64,000 nt of DNA, from NCBI GenBank assembly GCA_033977485.1, contig CM066989.1:98599887-98663886 (forward strand). Direction: 5' to 3'. Position 1 is the stretch's first letter; each line of letters begins with the position of its first letter. The stretch comes from Hydrangea macrophylla. Its lineage: Eukaryota; Streptophyta; Magnoliopsida; Cornales; Hydrangeaceae. The translations under genes and the position numbers were made by a program. Positions 47,576-57,234 of the stretch are shown one piece after another. The notes below the pieces were generated by a model. That model saw nothing but the letters and a program-made list of their open reading frames with translations, had not been told where the DNA came from and ran no database searches.

Positions 47576-48186
47576 AAAAAGAAAAAGAAGGGTGGCTCGC
47601 TAGGTCGAAAATCCGAAAGGACGCCTAGGCAAAAATTAGAGCTAAATCCAAAGTGAGCAATAACAAAAGAGAGAAAATAGCTCGCTAGGTCACCTCCTTG
47701 GTGCCTAGGCAAAAATTATGAGCACGTGAGAAAATAAAGTCGCGGTCCTTACCATAACCCAAAAACCACCCTCCACACTAGGGGCAAACTTCGGCCACTC
47801 GCCTCGTTTGCCTGAACCTCTTCTAAACTAGGGGCAAACGTCGGTCATCTACCTCGTTTGCCTCACAACCATATATATCCCAAACTAGGGGCAAACTTCG
47901 GCTACCCGCCTCGTTTGCCTCTAACAACCCCAGCATGCTCAAGCAAGTACCAAAAGCAACAACTAATTGAAACCTCAAGTTACAAAATGTTTTTAGAAAG
48001 CTAAAATGCATAAAACGAGATTCCCAAAGTAACCAAGGTTCACCGATAAACAAAATTTGAATATTACATAGGCAGAGAAATAAAAGTCTTTCAAAAAGCA
48101 ACCACATGTTCAAAGACACTTGGAGGAATGAGCAGAATCAGTCAGGACTAGTTTTGTCTTAGTGTCTTTTATTTCTTCGAAGGTCT
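47576..48186. repeat. Spacer with duplicated blocks and three PPT-like motifs
   Basis: GCTCGCTAGGTC...GCCTAGGCAAAAATTA occurs twice (about 47586 and 47680). A unit of about 50 bp with AGGGGCAAAC and GCCTCGTTTGCCT occurs three times (motif at 47780, 47830 and 47887). No gene is seen. The antisense ORF at 48187 ends at its right edge, so this may be its 3' untranslated region. Confidence 0.7.
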
Positions 48187-49242
48187 TTAGAAGTAGGCCT
48201 TTACTCGGTCAGTCCAACCATCAATAAAAGCAGCAATAGCGGTAGCTCTGATCCTGGAAGCAAAGACCCTCTCAGTAAACCCCCGGGGAACCTCCTGAAC
48301 CTGTCCATACTGTCGGGCCAAGCGGCGAGGATGATAGAAAGAAGTCTCTCTCAGACCCATCAACCACACTCTCTGGTGACCCCTGAGGCTCGTGGTAATA
48401 GCATAGAGGCCCCAACGCCTCACGATCCAGCAAATGTCAGCCTCAGATAAGGTGCTCATCATGCCCACCCAATCGGCAAAGGTATAGTGAGAATGAAGCA
48501 CGGCTCGACGAAAGTAAATCGGTGGTATACGGCCCGTCCACAGCTGAAGGCGCTCGTAAAGCCAAGCCTGTAACACCAAAGGCGCCCCAGAAAGAAGAGG
48601 AGTCCCATGGTTGAAGGCATTATCCAAACCGTTCAGAGTTTCAGCTAGAACCATGGCCATGGGATTCCTGCTAAGTTTCAGCCCGAGGCACACATGCACC
48701 AAGTCAACAGAAGTGCTCGAGAACAGGAAGTGCGAAGTCATGCACAATATCAAAGCGGCCCCTTGGGAAGCATCATACATGCTGGGATTCCCAGGACTGG
48801 CATACCGGGCAATAATAGAAGCAATGTTGAGAACCTCACCTTGAATCAGCCGGCGGGAAATAGTGACAGAGCAATTCAGGTATTCAGCCAAGGCTCGCGT
48901 AGGGCTGAGGGTATCAACGGAAGGAAGAATCAAGTCCGAGTCAGAATCATAGCCGAGAATAGCGCAGAACTCCTCAAGCATGGGGCATATTTCCAGGCCG
49001 TTGAAGTTGAAGACATGGTTCACTGGGTCCCAGTAAGCAATGGCAGCACGCAAGAACTCCGTATTCAGGGTCATCTGGCGAAGAGAAAACAGCTCGGTCA
49101 AGCCATAGCTGAAGAGGTTGATCCGCTCCACGCCATCCGTAATGTTCAGCCAAGCTGTGAGATGAGCAGGATCATACAAAGCCATATTTTCTGTCACGGC
49201 TCTAGCAAAATTCAAAATTTCGGCAGCACCTCCCCGTTTCAC
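48187..49242 (-). CDS. Antisense ORF of element C, DUF7745-like
   Basis: 351 codons, open on the minus strand from a GTG at 49242 to TAA at 48187-48189. The first in-frame ATG is at 49185 (MALYDPAHLTAWL). Features are LFSLRQMTLNTEFLRAAIAY, YWDPVNHVFNFNGLEICPML and EEFCAILGY, then later SMYDASQGAALILCMTSHFL and APLVLQAWLYERLQLW. The 'fill in the ditch then strike at the stand-alone leucine-rich helix' pattern, in which a WDP...FNF..LEICP-type block precedes a long alpha-helical part, resembles the plant DUF7745 family, which is common in Tat-element ORFs. Function is unknown. A good splice acceptor (TTGCAG, ending 49255) precedes it, but GTGGGATAG right after that acceptor puts a stop in frame, so either the exon uses the ATG at 49185 or the gene is broken at its 5' side. 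It follows the PMD gene by 277 bp on the same strand. Confidence 0.6.
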   Translation of the reverse strand: MKRGGAAEILNFARAVTENMALYDPAHLTAWLNITDGVERINLFSYGLTELFSLRQMTLNTEFLRAAIAYWDPVNHVFNFNGLEICPMLEEFCAILGYDSDSDLILPSVDTLSPTRALAEYLNCSVTISRRLIQGEVLNIASIIARYASPGNPSMYDASQGAALILCMTSHFLFSSTSVDLVHVCLGLKLSRNPMAMVLAETLNGLDNAFNHGTPLLSGAPLVLQAWLYERLQLWTGRIPPIYFRRAVLHSHYTFADWVGMMSTLSEADICWIVRRWGLYAITTSLRGHQRVWLMGLRETSFYHPRRLARQYGQVQEVPRGFTERVFASRIRATAIAAFIDGWTDRVKAYF

Positions 49243-49518
49243 GGACTATCCCACCTGCAAGGCAAAAGCACTCACTATCACAAAACTGCCCATCGCAGTA
49301 ACATCCAGCAATCACAATGCACATATATCAACAAGCACACAACTGCGCCTCTAAACCGGAAGATATCCGGCCTAGGAGGCAAAACATCATAATACTCTGT
49401 CAAAAGGTCACAAATTGTGCTACACATCGTCCTACACTGTCCTAATAATCATATCCTCAGTACAACCCAATCGAAAACAGGAAAAGAAAATAAAATAATA
49501 ATTCCCGCTTGGGAAGCC

Positions 49519-51696
49519 TCAGTCCTCCTCTTCTTCGTCCTCCGTCGGACCACCCGGAGTGTACGTCGGCGACGGCCTCCTCCTACCGCCTCTACATCTT
49601 GGACCAGTCCTCGATGAGCCAGCCCCGCCTCCACGATACTGCACACACAAATAAAAAATGAGGGCAATCAGTAAGGGAACAACAAAAAGTACAAAAACAG
49701 AGTCGAGCCAGAGACTTACCAAGGACGCCATCTGATTGGCGGCAAACTGCCGCATACCATCCATCTGTCAAAATAAAAATCCAGGGTTAGAACCTCGTAA
49801 CCTTAAGAAAAGTGCAAAATTAGAGACATACCCGGTGGTCTCGTGTAAGGACCAGGGACCGTAGGCTAGCTGCCAAGGCGTGACCCTCCTCAGCGTAACT
49901 CCAAGGAACATTGAGGACGCCCGCTGGCTGAGTAGGGTACCCACATGTGACTCGCGGCACCTCCATCATTTGGGGGGTGCCATCGGTGCCTAGAACATTG
50001 ACAGTCCAGTCCCAAGGAGGAATAGGGTCGGGAGCCTGAGGAGCCTGTCTCCTGTACATCTCGCGAAGCTAAAGGCACAAAATAAGTTAGGAAAAGATAA
50101 ATAAAAAAAAATGGACAATGAATATAAACAAAAAATACAAAAAGAACTCACCTCCAGGAGTGGAAAGTTAGGCTTCAGGAAGCGGCCACGGTAAGCCTCA
50201 TAACTGGTCTCAGAAAGAAAATGGTCCCAAACATCGGTACCAGCTAAAGCCGCCAGCAGAGAATCTCCAGAAAGGTCACTAGCATCCATCACAGGAGGAT
50301 CATGAGGGACGCGATACTGGGAACCACCAACCACCTGCCGAGACACCCGCTCACCAAGGAACCACTGCCTGCACTCAGTACTCTCCAGCAGAAGGCGGCA
50401 AGAGGTAAGAGACTTAACCGCTTGTATCTCCTCAGTGGCGGCATAAGCGACGCCCTCCCAAGGCGTCCAATCAACACTAGAGGCTGTCAACCCAGTTAAG
50501 AAGTTCCGAAGCAAAACAATCCGATGGGCCCCACTCTTCACTCCAACAACGTCCCTCCGCCATCTCAAGCCTCGTGGGAATAGAGGCACAGGAGCCATAC
50601 CATCCTCATCTTCGCCTGACTCATCCGCTGGGGAGGGAGCCAGCATCTTCAAGTATTCAAAACTCCAAAGCTGCACAGACAAAGGAGAAATCAGAACAGG
50701 TATGAAAATCAAAGAGATGGAAAATAAAAGAAGAAGCAGTGCATACCTCCCAAGCTCGCCAGAATCCCCCAGTAGATTTAACATCGCCCCGAGAGACCTC
50801 CCCCATATGTTTGTAGAGATGAGCCAGGGCAGCACCGCCCCAGTTGTAGGAGGGGATCTCATCAATGGTCGCCAGGCAAGAAAGGAGCCTCAAGCTCACC
50901 CGGTCGTTCCTTGTCGCAAAGATGGAGCACCCGAGGACATACAGAAGGTAAACCCTCAAAAGCTGGGAATTGTTCAGATTGTGATTACCTCTACCATAGG
51001 CCCGGTAAAGCCAGCCGCAGGGGAAGCAATGCCTCTCCAAGTTGGGGGGAACAGCCCCAATCAGCATCTCCACCGCCTCCGGGTCAATCTCATAAAAATA
51101 GTCCAGAACCAGGCGCTTCCCGCCGACCCTCAAGCCCGTGATCATGGAGAAATCAAAAGGCGTCATAGTCATCTCTCCAAACGGCAGGTGGAAAGTATTG
51201 GTAGTGTCCCACCACCTCTCGGCCAGTGCATAGAAGTGAGCCAGATCGTTGCTGCTTTTCGAAACCAAGCGGACGAAGCCTCCGAACCCGGCATCATCAA
51301 CCATCCTCTTAACAGTGGGCGAAAGCTGGGTATACCATAAGAAAGCATGGGCGAGGCTACCATGGCCTTTTAAGGCCACTTCCGGCACCTGCACACAACA
51401 AAGGCGACAAAAGATGCACAAAATCACTATTCACAACCCGAGAGCAAAAATTCACAAAATCAACATTTGAGCACAAGTCGAGCTTCTAACGGTCTCTAAG
51501 TGCACACTACGGCTCACAAAACTAGCATATTACATAAAAGTGGTCCCAAAATGTCGAAAGTTTCACATACCAAGCTCGCTAGAGCCGCGGCCGAAAGATG
51601 GTGTTGGGGGTCTCGCAAAATCACGTCCGGGGTGTGCACCTCGGCCTTCATCCGTCCCTTGGCCTTCTTAGACGGCCTCCTTGAGCTCGAAGCCAT
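49519..51696 (-). CDS. Antisense six-exon plant mobile domain (PMD) gene in element C
   Basis: Exons on the minus strand: 51696-51571, 51388-50747, 50670-50152, 50068-49832, 49764-49720 and 49638-49519. Each intron has GT...AG ends, with donors GTATGT, GTATGC, GTGAGT, GTATGT and GTAAGT. All exon lengths are multiples of three, giving 562 residues with no stop. Residues 1-42 are basic and NLS-like (RRPSKKAKGRMK). The PMD (aminotransferase-like plant mobile domain) starts at about 43, with MVDDAGFGGFVRL and FHLPFGEMTMTPFDFSMITG (about 108), and TIDEIPSYNWGGAALAHLY later in exon 2. The tail is Gly/Arg-rich (YRGGGAGSSRTGPRCRGG) and ends acidic (PTEDEEEED). PMD proteins include MAIN/MAIL1, which act in silencing and genome stability; the molecular role is unsettled. 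The start is the first real ATG in the frame. Confidence 0.85.
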
Positions 51697-52198
51697 GGAT
51701 CTACAAGAAAAATGGAAGTCACATTTAAACTTTCTTCTTGAAAAATTGGGCAAACCAAAACACCAATCAAAAATCCAACTACGAGGAAAGATTACTCACC
51801 TAAGCACGCACAAGCTGCGTTTTGGTGAATTTTGGCGTCAAAAACACCTCAAAATGGCCAAGAATGAGCTTGGGGAGCTCAAAAACCCGAGGTATAAGAA
51901 GATGAAGTCCGGCCACCCAGTGCCGCCGCGGCACTGCTCCCCGTGGGCCCCGCGTTGCTCCGTTTCGCCCCATTTTGGCCCGTTTTGGCCTTTTTCGGCC
52001 CGTTTTTGGCCCCGATCAGCCCCGATGGCCCGTTCCAGTCAAGATCTATGAGGTTTTACCCCAAGCAGACTAAAAGTTGTCAGAACTACCTCCAGCAGGC
52101 AAAAACTGGGAAAAATCGACTCCCGAAGACCCGAATCGGTCGTTTCAGGACAATCGTCGCGAATTCCGATAAATCTGGTAACTGATCCTGGTTTTCAG
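51697..52198 (-). promoter_or_regulatory. Probable promoter region of the antisense PMD gene
   Basis: This is non-coding sequence upstream of the ATG at 51696. A weak TATA-like CTTATACC on the minus strand at about 51893-51900 would suit a start near 51865. Just upstream is the GC-rich hairpin AGTGCCGCCGCGGCACT (about 51919-51935), which also occurs in the LTRs, followed by repeated GGCCCGTTTTGGCC-like text (about 51965-52015). No experiment supports promoter activity; this is position and composition only. Confidence 0.35.
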
Positions 52199-52221
52199 TT
52201 ATTGCACCGAAGAAAGAAAAG

Positions 52222-52880
52222 AGATTCCCCGTGAACCCTGCATCATCCTCCGAGGACAAAAGCAGACAGATACCAGCTCCCAGAGGCCCTGACAGGCTCT
52301 CTTGGATTGAGCACCAAAAGAGATTCCCCGTGAACCCTGCATCATCCTCCGAGGACAGAAGCAGACAGATACCAGCTCCCAGAGGCCCCGACAGGCTCTC
52401 TTGGATTGAGCACCAAAAGAGATTCCCCGTGAACCCTGCATCATCCTCCGAGGACAAAAGCAGACAGATACCAGCTCCCAGAGGCCCTGACAGGCTCTCT
52501 TGGATTGAGCACCAAAAGAGATTCCCCGTGAACCCTGCATCATCCTCCGAGGACAAAAGCAGACAGATACCAGCTCCCAGAGGCCCTGACAGGCTCTCTT
52601 GGATTGAGCACCAAAAGAGATTCCCCGTGAACCCTGCATCATCCTCCGAGGACAAAAGCAGACAGATACCAGCTCCCAGAGGCCCTGACAGGCTCTCTTG
52701 GATTGGGCACCAAAAGAGATTCCCCGTGAACCCTGCATCATCCTCCGAGGACAAAAGCAGACAGATACCAGCTCCCAGAGGCCCTGACAGGCTCTCTTGG
52801 ATTGAGCACCAAAAGAGATTCCCCGTGAACCCTGCATCATCCTCCGAGGACAAAAGCAGACAGATACCAGAGACCCCGGC
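52222..52880. repeat. 99 bp minisatellite, six full copies plus a partial one
   Basis: GATTCCCCGTGAACC begins at 52223, 52322, 52421, 52520, 52619, 52718 and 52817, exactly 99 bp apart. Units differ by only a few bases. 99 is divisible by three, so long frames are open on both strands (227 and 298 codons). They have low-complexity repeated products and no family resemblance. Confidence 0.95.
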
Positions 52881-53667
52881 AGGCCCGAAAGATTCGATCA
52901 AAAGGAGCAGTTGAAAAGAGATCCTAGAAAGTATCGCTTCATCCCCAGCAGATTCAGATTGATCCTCAGCGGGTTTATACACCGTCAGTAGTCCATTTTC
53001 GACTCGTCAGCGTCGGTCCATCGCTCTCATCACACCATTAGGGCCTCCATGTTCATCATAGGACATCCCAGGATGTCACGTTCGTCCCATGGCTTCCATG
53101 TCAGTCTCTTAATTTCCGGAGCCCCTGTGACCGTCAGTTATTTGCCAAAAGACATCTTCGGTCATAGTCCCCTGAGACCCCACATCCAGTTACATTCGCT
53201 CGCAAAGCACACTTCCAGAAGTTTGCCCCTAAAACCCGAGTCTTCTAAACTTCAATGCCCTTATCTGAGTCACCCACCACGTCACAATCACAAACACTAG
53301 CACAACACTAGCCCACTCGGAGTGGCACACCCCTTGGCACCTGCTCATCCTAGGATCAGAAAACTAGGCATGATAGGACTCATCTATGAGATCATATCAC
53401 ATCCACACACAGCATATCATCCTCATATAGCATAGCATCCGCCTGATTGTTGTGTATGTGCATATGTAATTTATCCCTTTCGTGTCCCGAACTACGTCCT
53501 GGTCTGATTCCCCTTGGGATACGTAGGCAGCTCACGCGGAGCACGACCAGCATCATCCTTGCATCTTTTGCAACGCTTTTTATCCTAAATCTATAGCCTC
53601 CAAAAGACCTGTCTCTTCAAAACTTTGGCACTCGCTTGCGACATGCGTTGCCTCGCAAGTTCCTGCC
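52881..53667 (+). other. 3' untranslated region of element C
   Basis: No gene. The conserved Tat block GAACTACG...GATACGTAGGCAG is at about 53488-53530, related to the three tandem units at 47283-47575. Confidence 0.6.
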
Positions 53668-53681
53668 AAAGAGGGGCAAAC
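53668..53681 (+). other. Polypurine tract of element C
   Basis: AAAGAGGGGCAAAC directly precedes the 3' LTR start TGTAGACACC. It is the plus-strand primer position. Confidence 0.85.
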
Positions 53682-56600
53682 TGTAGACACCCCATTTTGT
53701 CGGCTATCAGATTTAGGAGACCCGTAGCTTGGTGGTTCACAATGATCGTAAAAGACTCAAAAGGACTCTCGGAAGTCAGCTCTATCTCTCATAATGCTCA
53801 GAATGACCAAAATGCCCTTGAAAGTCCGAAAACTCCCAGATTTGGTCCCAAAGTTCTGAAAACATGCCTACGTCGTAAGAAAAGTGATAAAATGAGTTTT
53901 TAAAATAAAACCGGAAGAAATCGTCAGCTCCCAGAGACCCCCGGAAGTCCCAGAAGTTCCCCGAAAGTCCCCGTTGACCGGTTTGACCAAGGTTTGACCA
54001 GGTTTGACCAGAGTTTGACCAAGTTTGACCAAGTTTGACCGAAACTGTCTGAATTCACCAGAACCATTCTAAATCATGAGAAACGTATTAAAACAAGTTC
54101 CAAAAGAAAATCGAGCAAAAACATCAGCTCCTGGGAGCTCCCAGAGGTTCCCAGAACTTCCCGGGAATCCCAGGTTTGACCGGTTTGACCAAGATTTGAC
54201 TTTGGAATCGGGGCACCGAAACAATTTTCAAATATTTTTCATGGATACTAGAGGTCAATAGCTTTCCAACGGTATATCGCACATAATTTCTGGATTTAAA
54301 ACGAATTTATTATAAATTTCCAAAGGCGAAAAAGGCGACCAAATCGGCTTTTATCGCGAATACCGCAAAACTTTTCGAAGTGACCTATCCCCGAACTATT
54401 TTTTACGTAAAGTAGACTCCATTACCTTTCCAACGGTATATCACAACCTCAATTTGGAGTTCGTATGCATTTTCTGTGAATTTCGGACGAAATAGGGCCT
54501 TTTCGCGAATACCGGAACTTCGGGGGGCCTAAACAGCATTATCCAGACGAAGGGAGGAGCAGTGCCGCCGCGGCACTGGCCCACTGCCGCCGCGGCAGTG
54601 GCCCAGTGCCGCCGCGGCACTCACCTCCAGAACAGTAAGTTTTTGTAAATATTTTGGTGGTCCCATTTTGATTAATTAAAATCCAAAACGACGTGGTTTC
54701 ATGATTTCAGATGTTTGGGACCAATGGGAGTACTTTCTAAATCCCAAAAATACCCCAAGTTGGCCTATATAAACACCCCATTACTCCTCATTTTGGGGGA
54801 GTCAAATGTAAGTTTTGAGAAAGTTTGGGAGAGAAAGTTGTAGAGATAAAGTTAGAGTAGAGAGAAAAGAAGCATTCTTCTTTGATTTTCAAAACAAAAG
54901 TGAGTTCAAACTTTGTTTTTTACTTCATTACTTCCATTTATTTCAACATTCAATACTCCCAACCACCATTTTAGTGAGCATTCAAGAGAGTGGAAGCTTC
55001 TTCCATGTCTAGTGTCAATACATATGAGTGAAACACCAAGCTACAAGTTCATGCTTCATGAATATCATCTATTGATCATCATCTATTTGCTTGTTTATTT
55101 ATTGTTTATCTCTTCTTACCCCATTTCTTTTTGTCTTCTTTTATTTACTTATTAGTTCATCATCATCTAAGTGATGACATGAAGTTTGGGGTGAGTGAAT
55201 CCTTATGGATAGTAGCTCTTGACCTCAAAAACATGTTTGATAGATGATGATCATAACCTCAATACTTCCAAGGTATCCTTGGAATGTATTGAAGTTATGT
55301 TAAAAAATAGAATAAATCTCTCCAACAATCTTGGAGATTCTTAATGATGAGTTTGGTGTTAGTATTCTAAGTGGTCATAATCCTTATTGAGTGTTGGAAA
55401 TATGTTTTCAAAACATCTATTTCAAAACCCCCCTCTCAATCCCTCTCATTTGATTTCAAGAAATAAAACTTTGTTTTCTTCAATATCTCTAAAACAATGA
55501 CCCAAAACAGTGAGCTGTTCAGATTCAGAGATTTGTTTTGAATTAAATACTCAAGTTATGATGATGAAACCACTTGGAAAACCTTCCTAATACATCATGG
55601 TTTGTCCCTAATTTTTCCCATCAATTATAGAAATATGAGAGTATTTGTTTTGGATGTGAGAAGTTCACATTCATAATCTGCCTCTGTTCTCACAGAATGT
55701 TCACCCAACTTCTTGCACTTATTCTGGACATTTTCATCACTGTACATATACCTTTTCTATTTTTTTTATAAAACTTGGGTGTCTTAGGAAACTTTTGGTA
55801 TATAATGGGTCATCATAAACCTTTTCTTTGATTTATGAAAAATCATACAAAATCAGTCAACAGTGCAGCTTTTGTTTCTGAGTCATGTGTACATTCTGAT
55901 TTTTTTCTTTTAATCTGTGATAGCTATTGATGTTTGGCTTTTTGGGTTATTTTCTAGACACAATAAGAATGATCTCAGATTTTTCTCACATATTTCTAGG
56001 CACGTTTGACCTCCCATTATAATGTTGCAAAGTGCCATATGCAGTCTGTCCACTATTCACAGCAAGCACATTTCAACTTTTATTCTTTGATTTGATGCTC
56101 ATATGCATTCCAAATTAGCTCACATCTTAGGAAGTAGTTCATACTACATTTGTATATATCCCATGTTGATTTAATCCATTCATTCATGCACATTTTAGAC
56201 TTCTAAGTCATTTTAAGAAATCCATGAACACAAAACACACTACAACCTTTGCACATTTTTAGGTTCATACAATACATTCATGCAAGATTTGGGGTTTTTG
56301 TAACTCTTAATCCAAGAAGATTATAAGGAATGAACTTGATCACACGTTCATGCTTCCCCTCGATCTAATCATCCTTTCTCATCCGTCCCGGGGATTGAGA
56401 GATCTTCTTTCCTCAAAAAAAAAATAACATGCATCATTCTAGTTTGCTAAGCATATTTTGATTTCTTTAATTATTTGCTTCAAGAACAATTTATGTCCCC
56501 TTTAGATTAGGAAAACTTGATTAATTGATATATGATTAGACGATTTTTCCTAGGTTTATTTGTGTGATTTTCACTTTACATTGTATGATATTTGGCTTAG

Positions 56601-57001
56601 ATCTTATGAATGATATCTTATCTTTTGATCTTCCAATTCAAGTTTTCTTATGTGATGTAATATACTACAATAGTATTAATTGTCGAACCAAACATAGTAT
56701 AAGATGATTATTTGGATGCTAATTGAGGCCCGTCGAAAGACGGGGCGAGTTGAGGGTGTTTTAGTCGCGACAAAGGCTCCTTCCTCACTCGTACCAAAAC
56801 CCCGAACCAAGTTCTTTGGTTATGAAGGGCCGGTGCCCTTATCCGCTTGGGTGAGTCAAAATTAGGTTTCTTGGTTCCTTAAAGACCAAGTGGCGACTCT
56901 GTATCTGTTTTCAACAGACCTTTCATTTTCTTTCCTTGATTCAAATCAATTTCAAAACAATCTCAAACAAGAGAGGAGTGGTCCGAAGCCCGGTATCCAC
57001 A
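53682..57001 (+). repeat. 3' LTR of element C
   Basis: 3320 bp. It is 55 bp longer than the 5' LTR, fully explained by four indels: +12 in the W-box array, +42 as two more GC-hairpin units near 54575-54620, +2 in an A run and -1 in a T run. About 13 substitutions were counted by eye against the 5' copy. Confidence 0.95.
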
Positions 57002-57006
57002 ATGTG

Positions 57007-57229
57007 TTGTGGGCCCAGCTGGCCTGCGCCTCTACAGACCGTGCCAGTGCGGTCTTCCCGACCGGTTGGTCTGGTCATGAATAAAGCGCTCGGGATGGTG
57101 AGTCTCGGTTAGACTATACCGCTCGGGCTGATGCTTGTCCAAGGAGTTGTGCACGATTTGACCAAGACATGGACTGGCTGTTGATTTGAACCGCTCGGTC
57201 ATAGGATAGAGCCAATTTTGGGTGTATCA
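57007..57229 (-). repeat. 5' LTR of element B, part 2
   Basis: Resumes element B's LTR with TTGTGGGCCC after the ATGTG duplication and ends GTGTATCA at 57229, followed by the ATGAC duplication. Confidence 0.95.
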
Positions 57230-57234
57230 ATGAC

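Larger units (their letters stand above)
36249..57006 (+). mobile_element. Element C: 20.7 kb Ogre/Tat-like LTR retrotransposon with antisense PMD gene
   Basis: The element proper is 36254-57001, bounded by TGTAGACACC and GGTATCCACA and flanked by perfect 5 bp duplications ATGTG (36249-36253 and 57002-57006). Order: LTR, PBS, 51 bp tandem repeat, gag, zinc knuckle, protease, G-patch-like segment, RT, RNase H, second (archaeal-type) RNase H, integrase, antisense DUF7745-like ORF, antisense PMD gene, 99 bp tandem repeat, PPT, LTR. Size, 3.3 kb LTRs, the primer site and dual RNase H put it in the Tat lineage near Ogre. The extra ORF upstream of gag that Ogre elements usually carry is not seen. 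LTRs differ by about 13 substitutions, so the insertion is recent. Confidence 0.95.
32558..57234 (-). mobile_element. Element B: gag-only Tat-type LTR retrotransposon, interrupted by element C
   Basis: LTRs begin TGATG and end GTGTATCA on the plus strand. The element is flanked by perfect 5 bp duplications ATGAC (32558-32562 and 57230-57234). It runs on the minus strand: the primer site is next to the right LTR, the polypurine tract next to the left, and gag reads leftward. After removing element C the internal region is only 2.6 kb and encodes gag but no protease, RT or integrase. This fits non-autonomous gag-only elements (TR-GAG type) that use proteins from a relative. The right LTR is split at 36253/57002 by element C. 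Confidence 0.9.

Noticed and set aside
48694..49392. Plus-strand ORF of 232 codons
   Set aside because: Overlaps the DUF7745-like ORF antisense and has a composition-like, domain-free product.
50702..51340. Plus-strand ORF of 212 codons
   Set aside because: Shadow of PMD exon 2, which has recognised domain motifs and splice sites on the other strand.
52086..52982. Long ORFs of 298 (minus) and 227 (plus) codons
   Set aside because: Both arise from the 99 bp repeat, whose length is a multiple of three; products are pure repeats with no domain.
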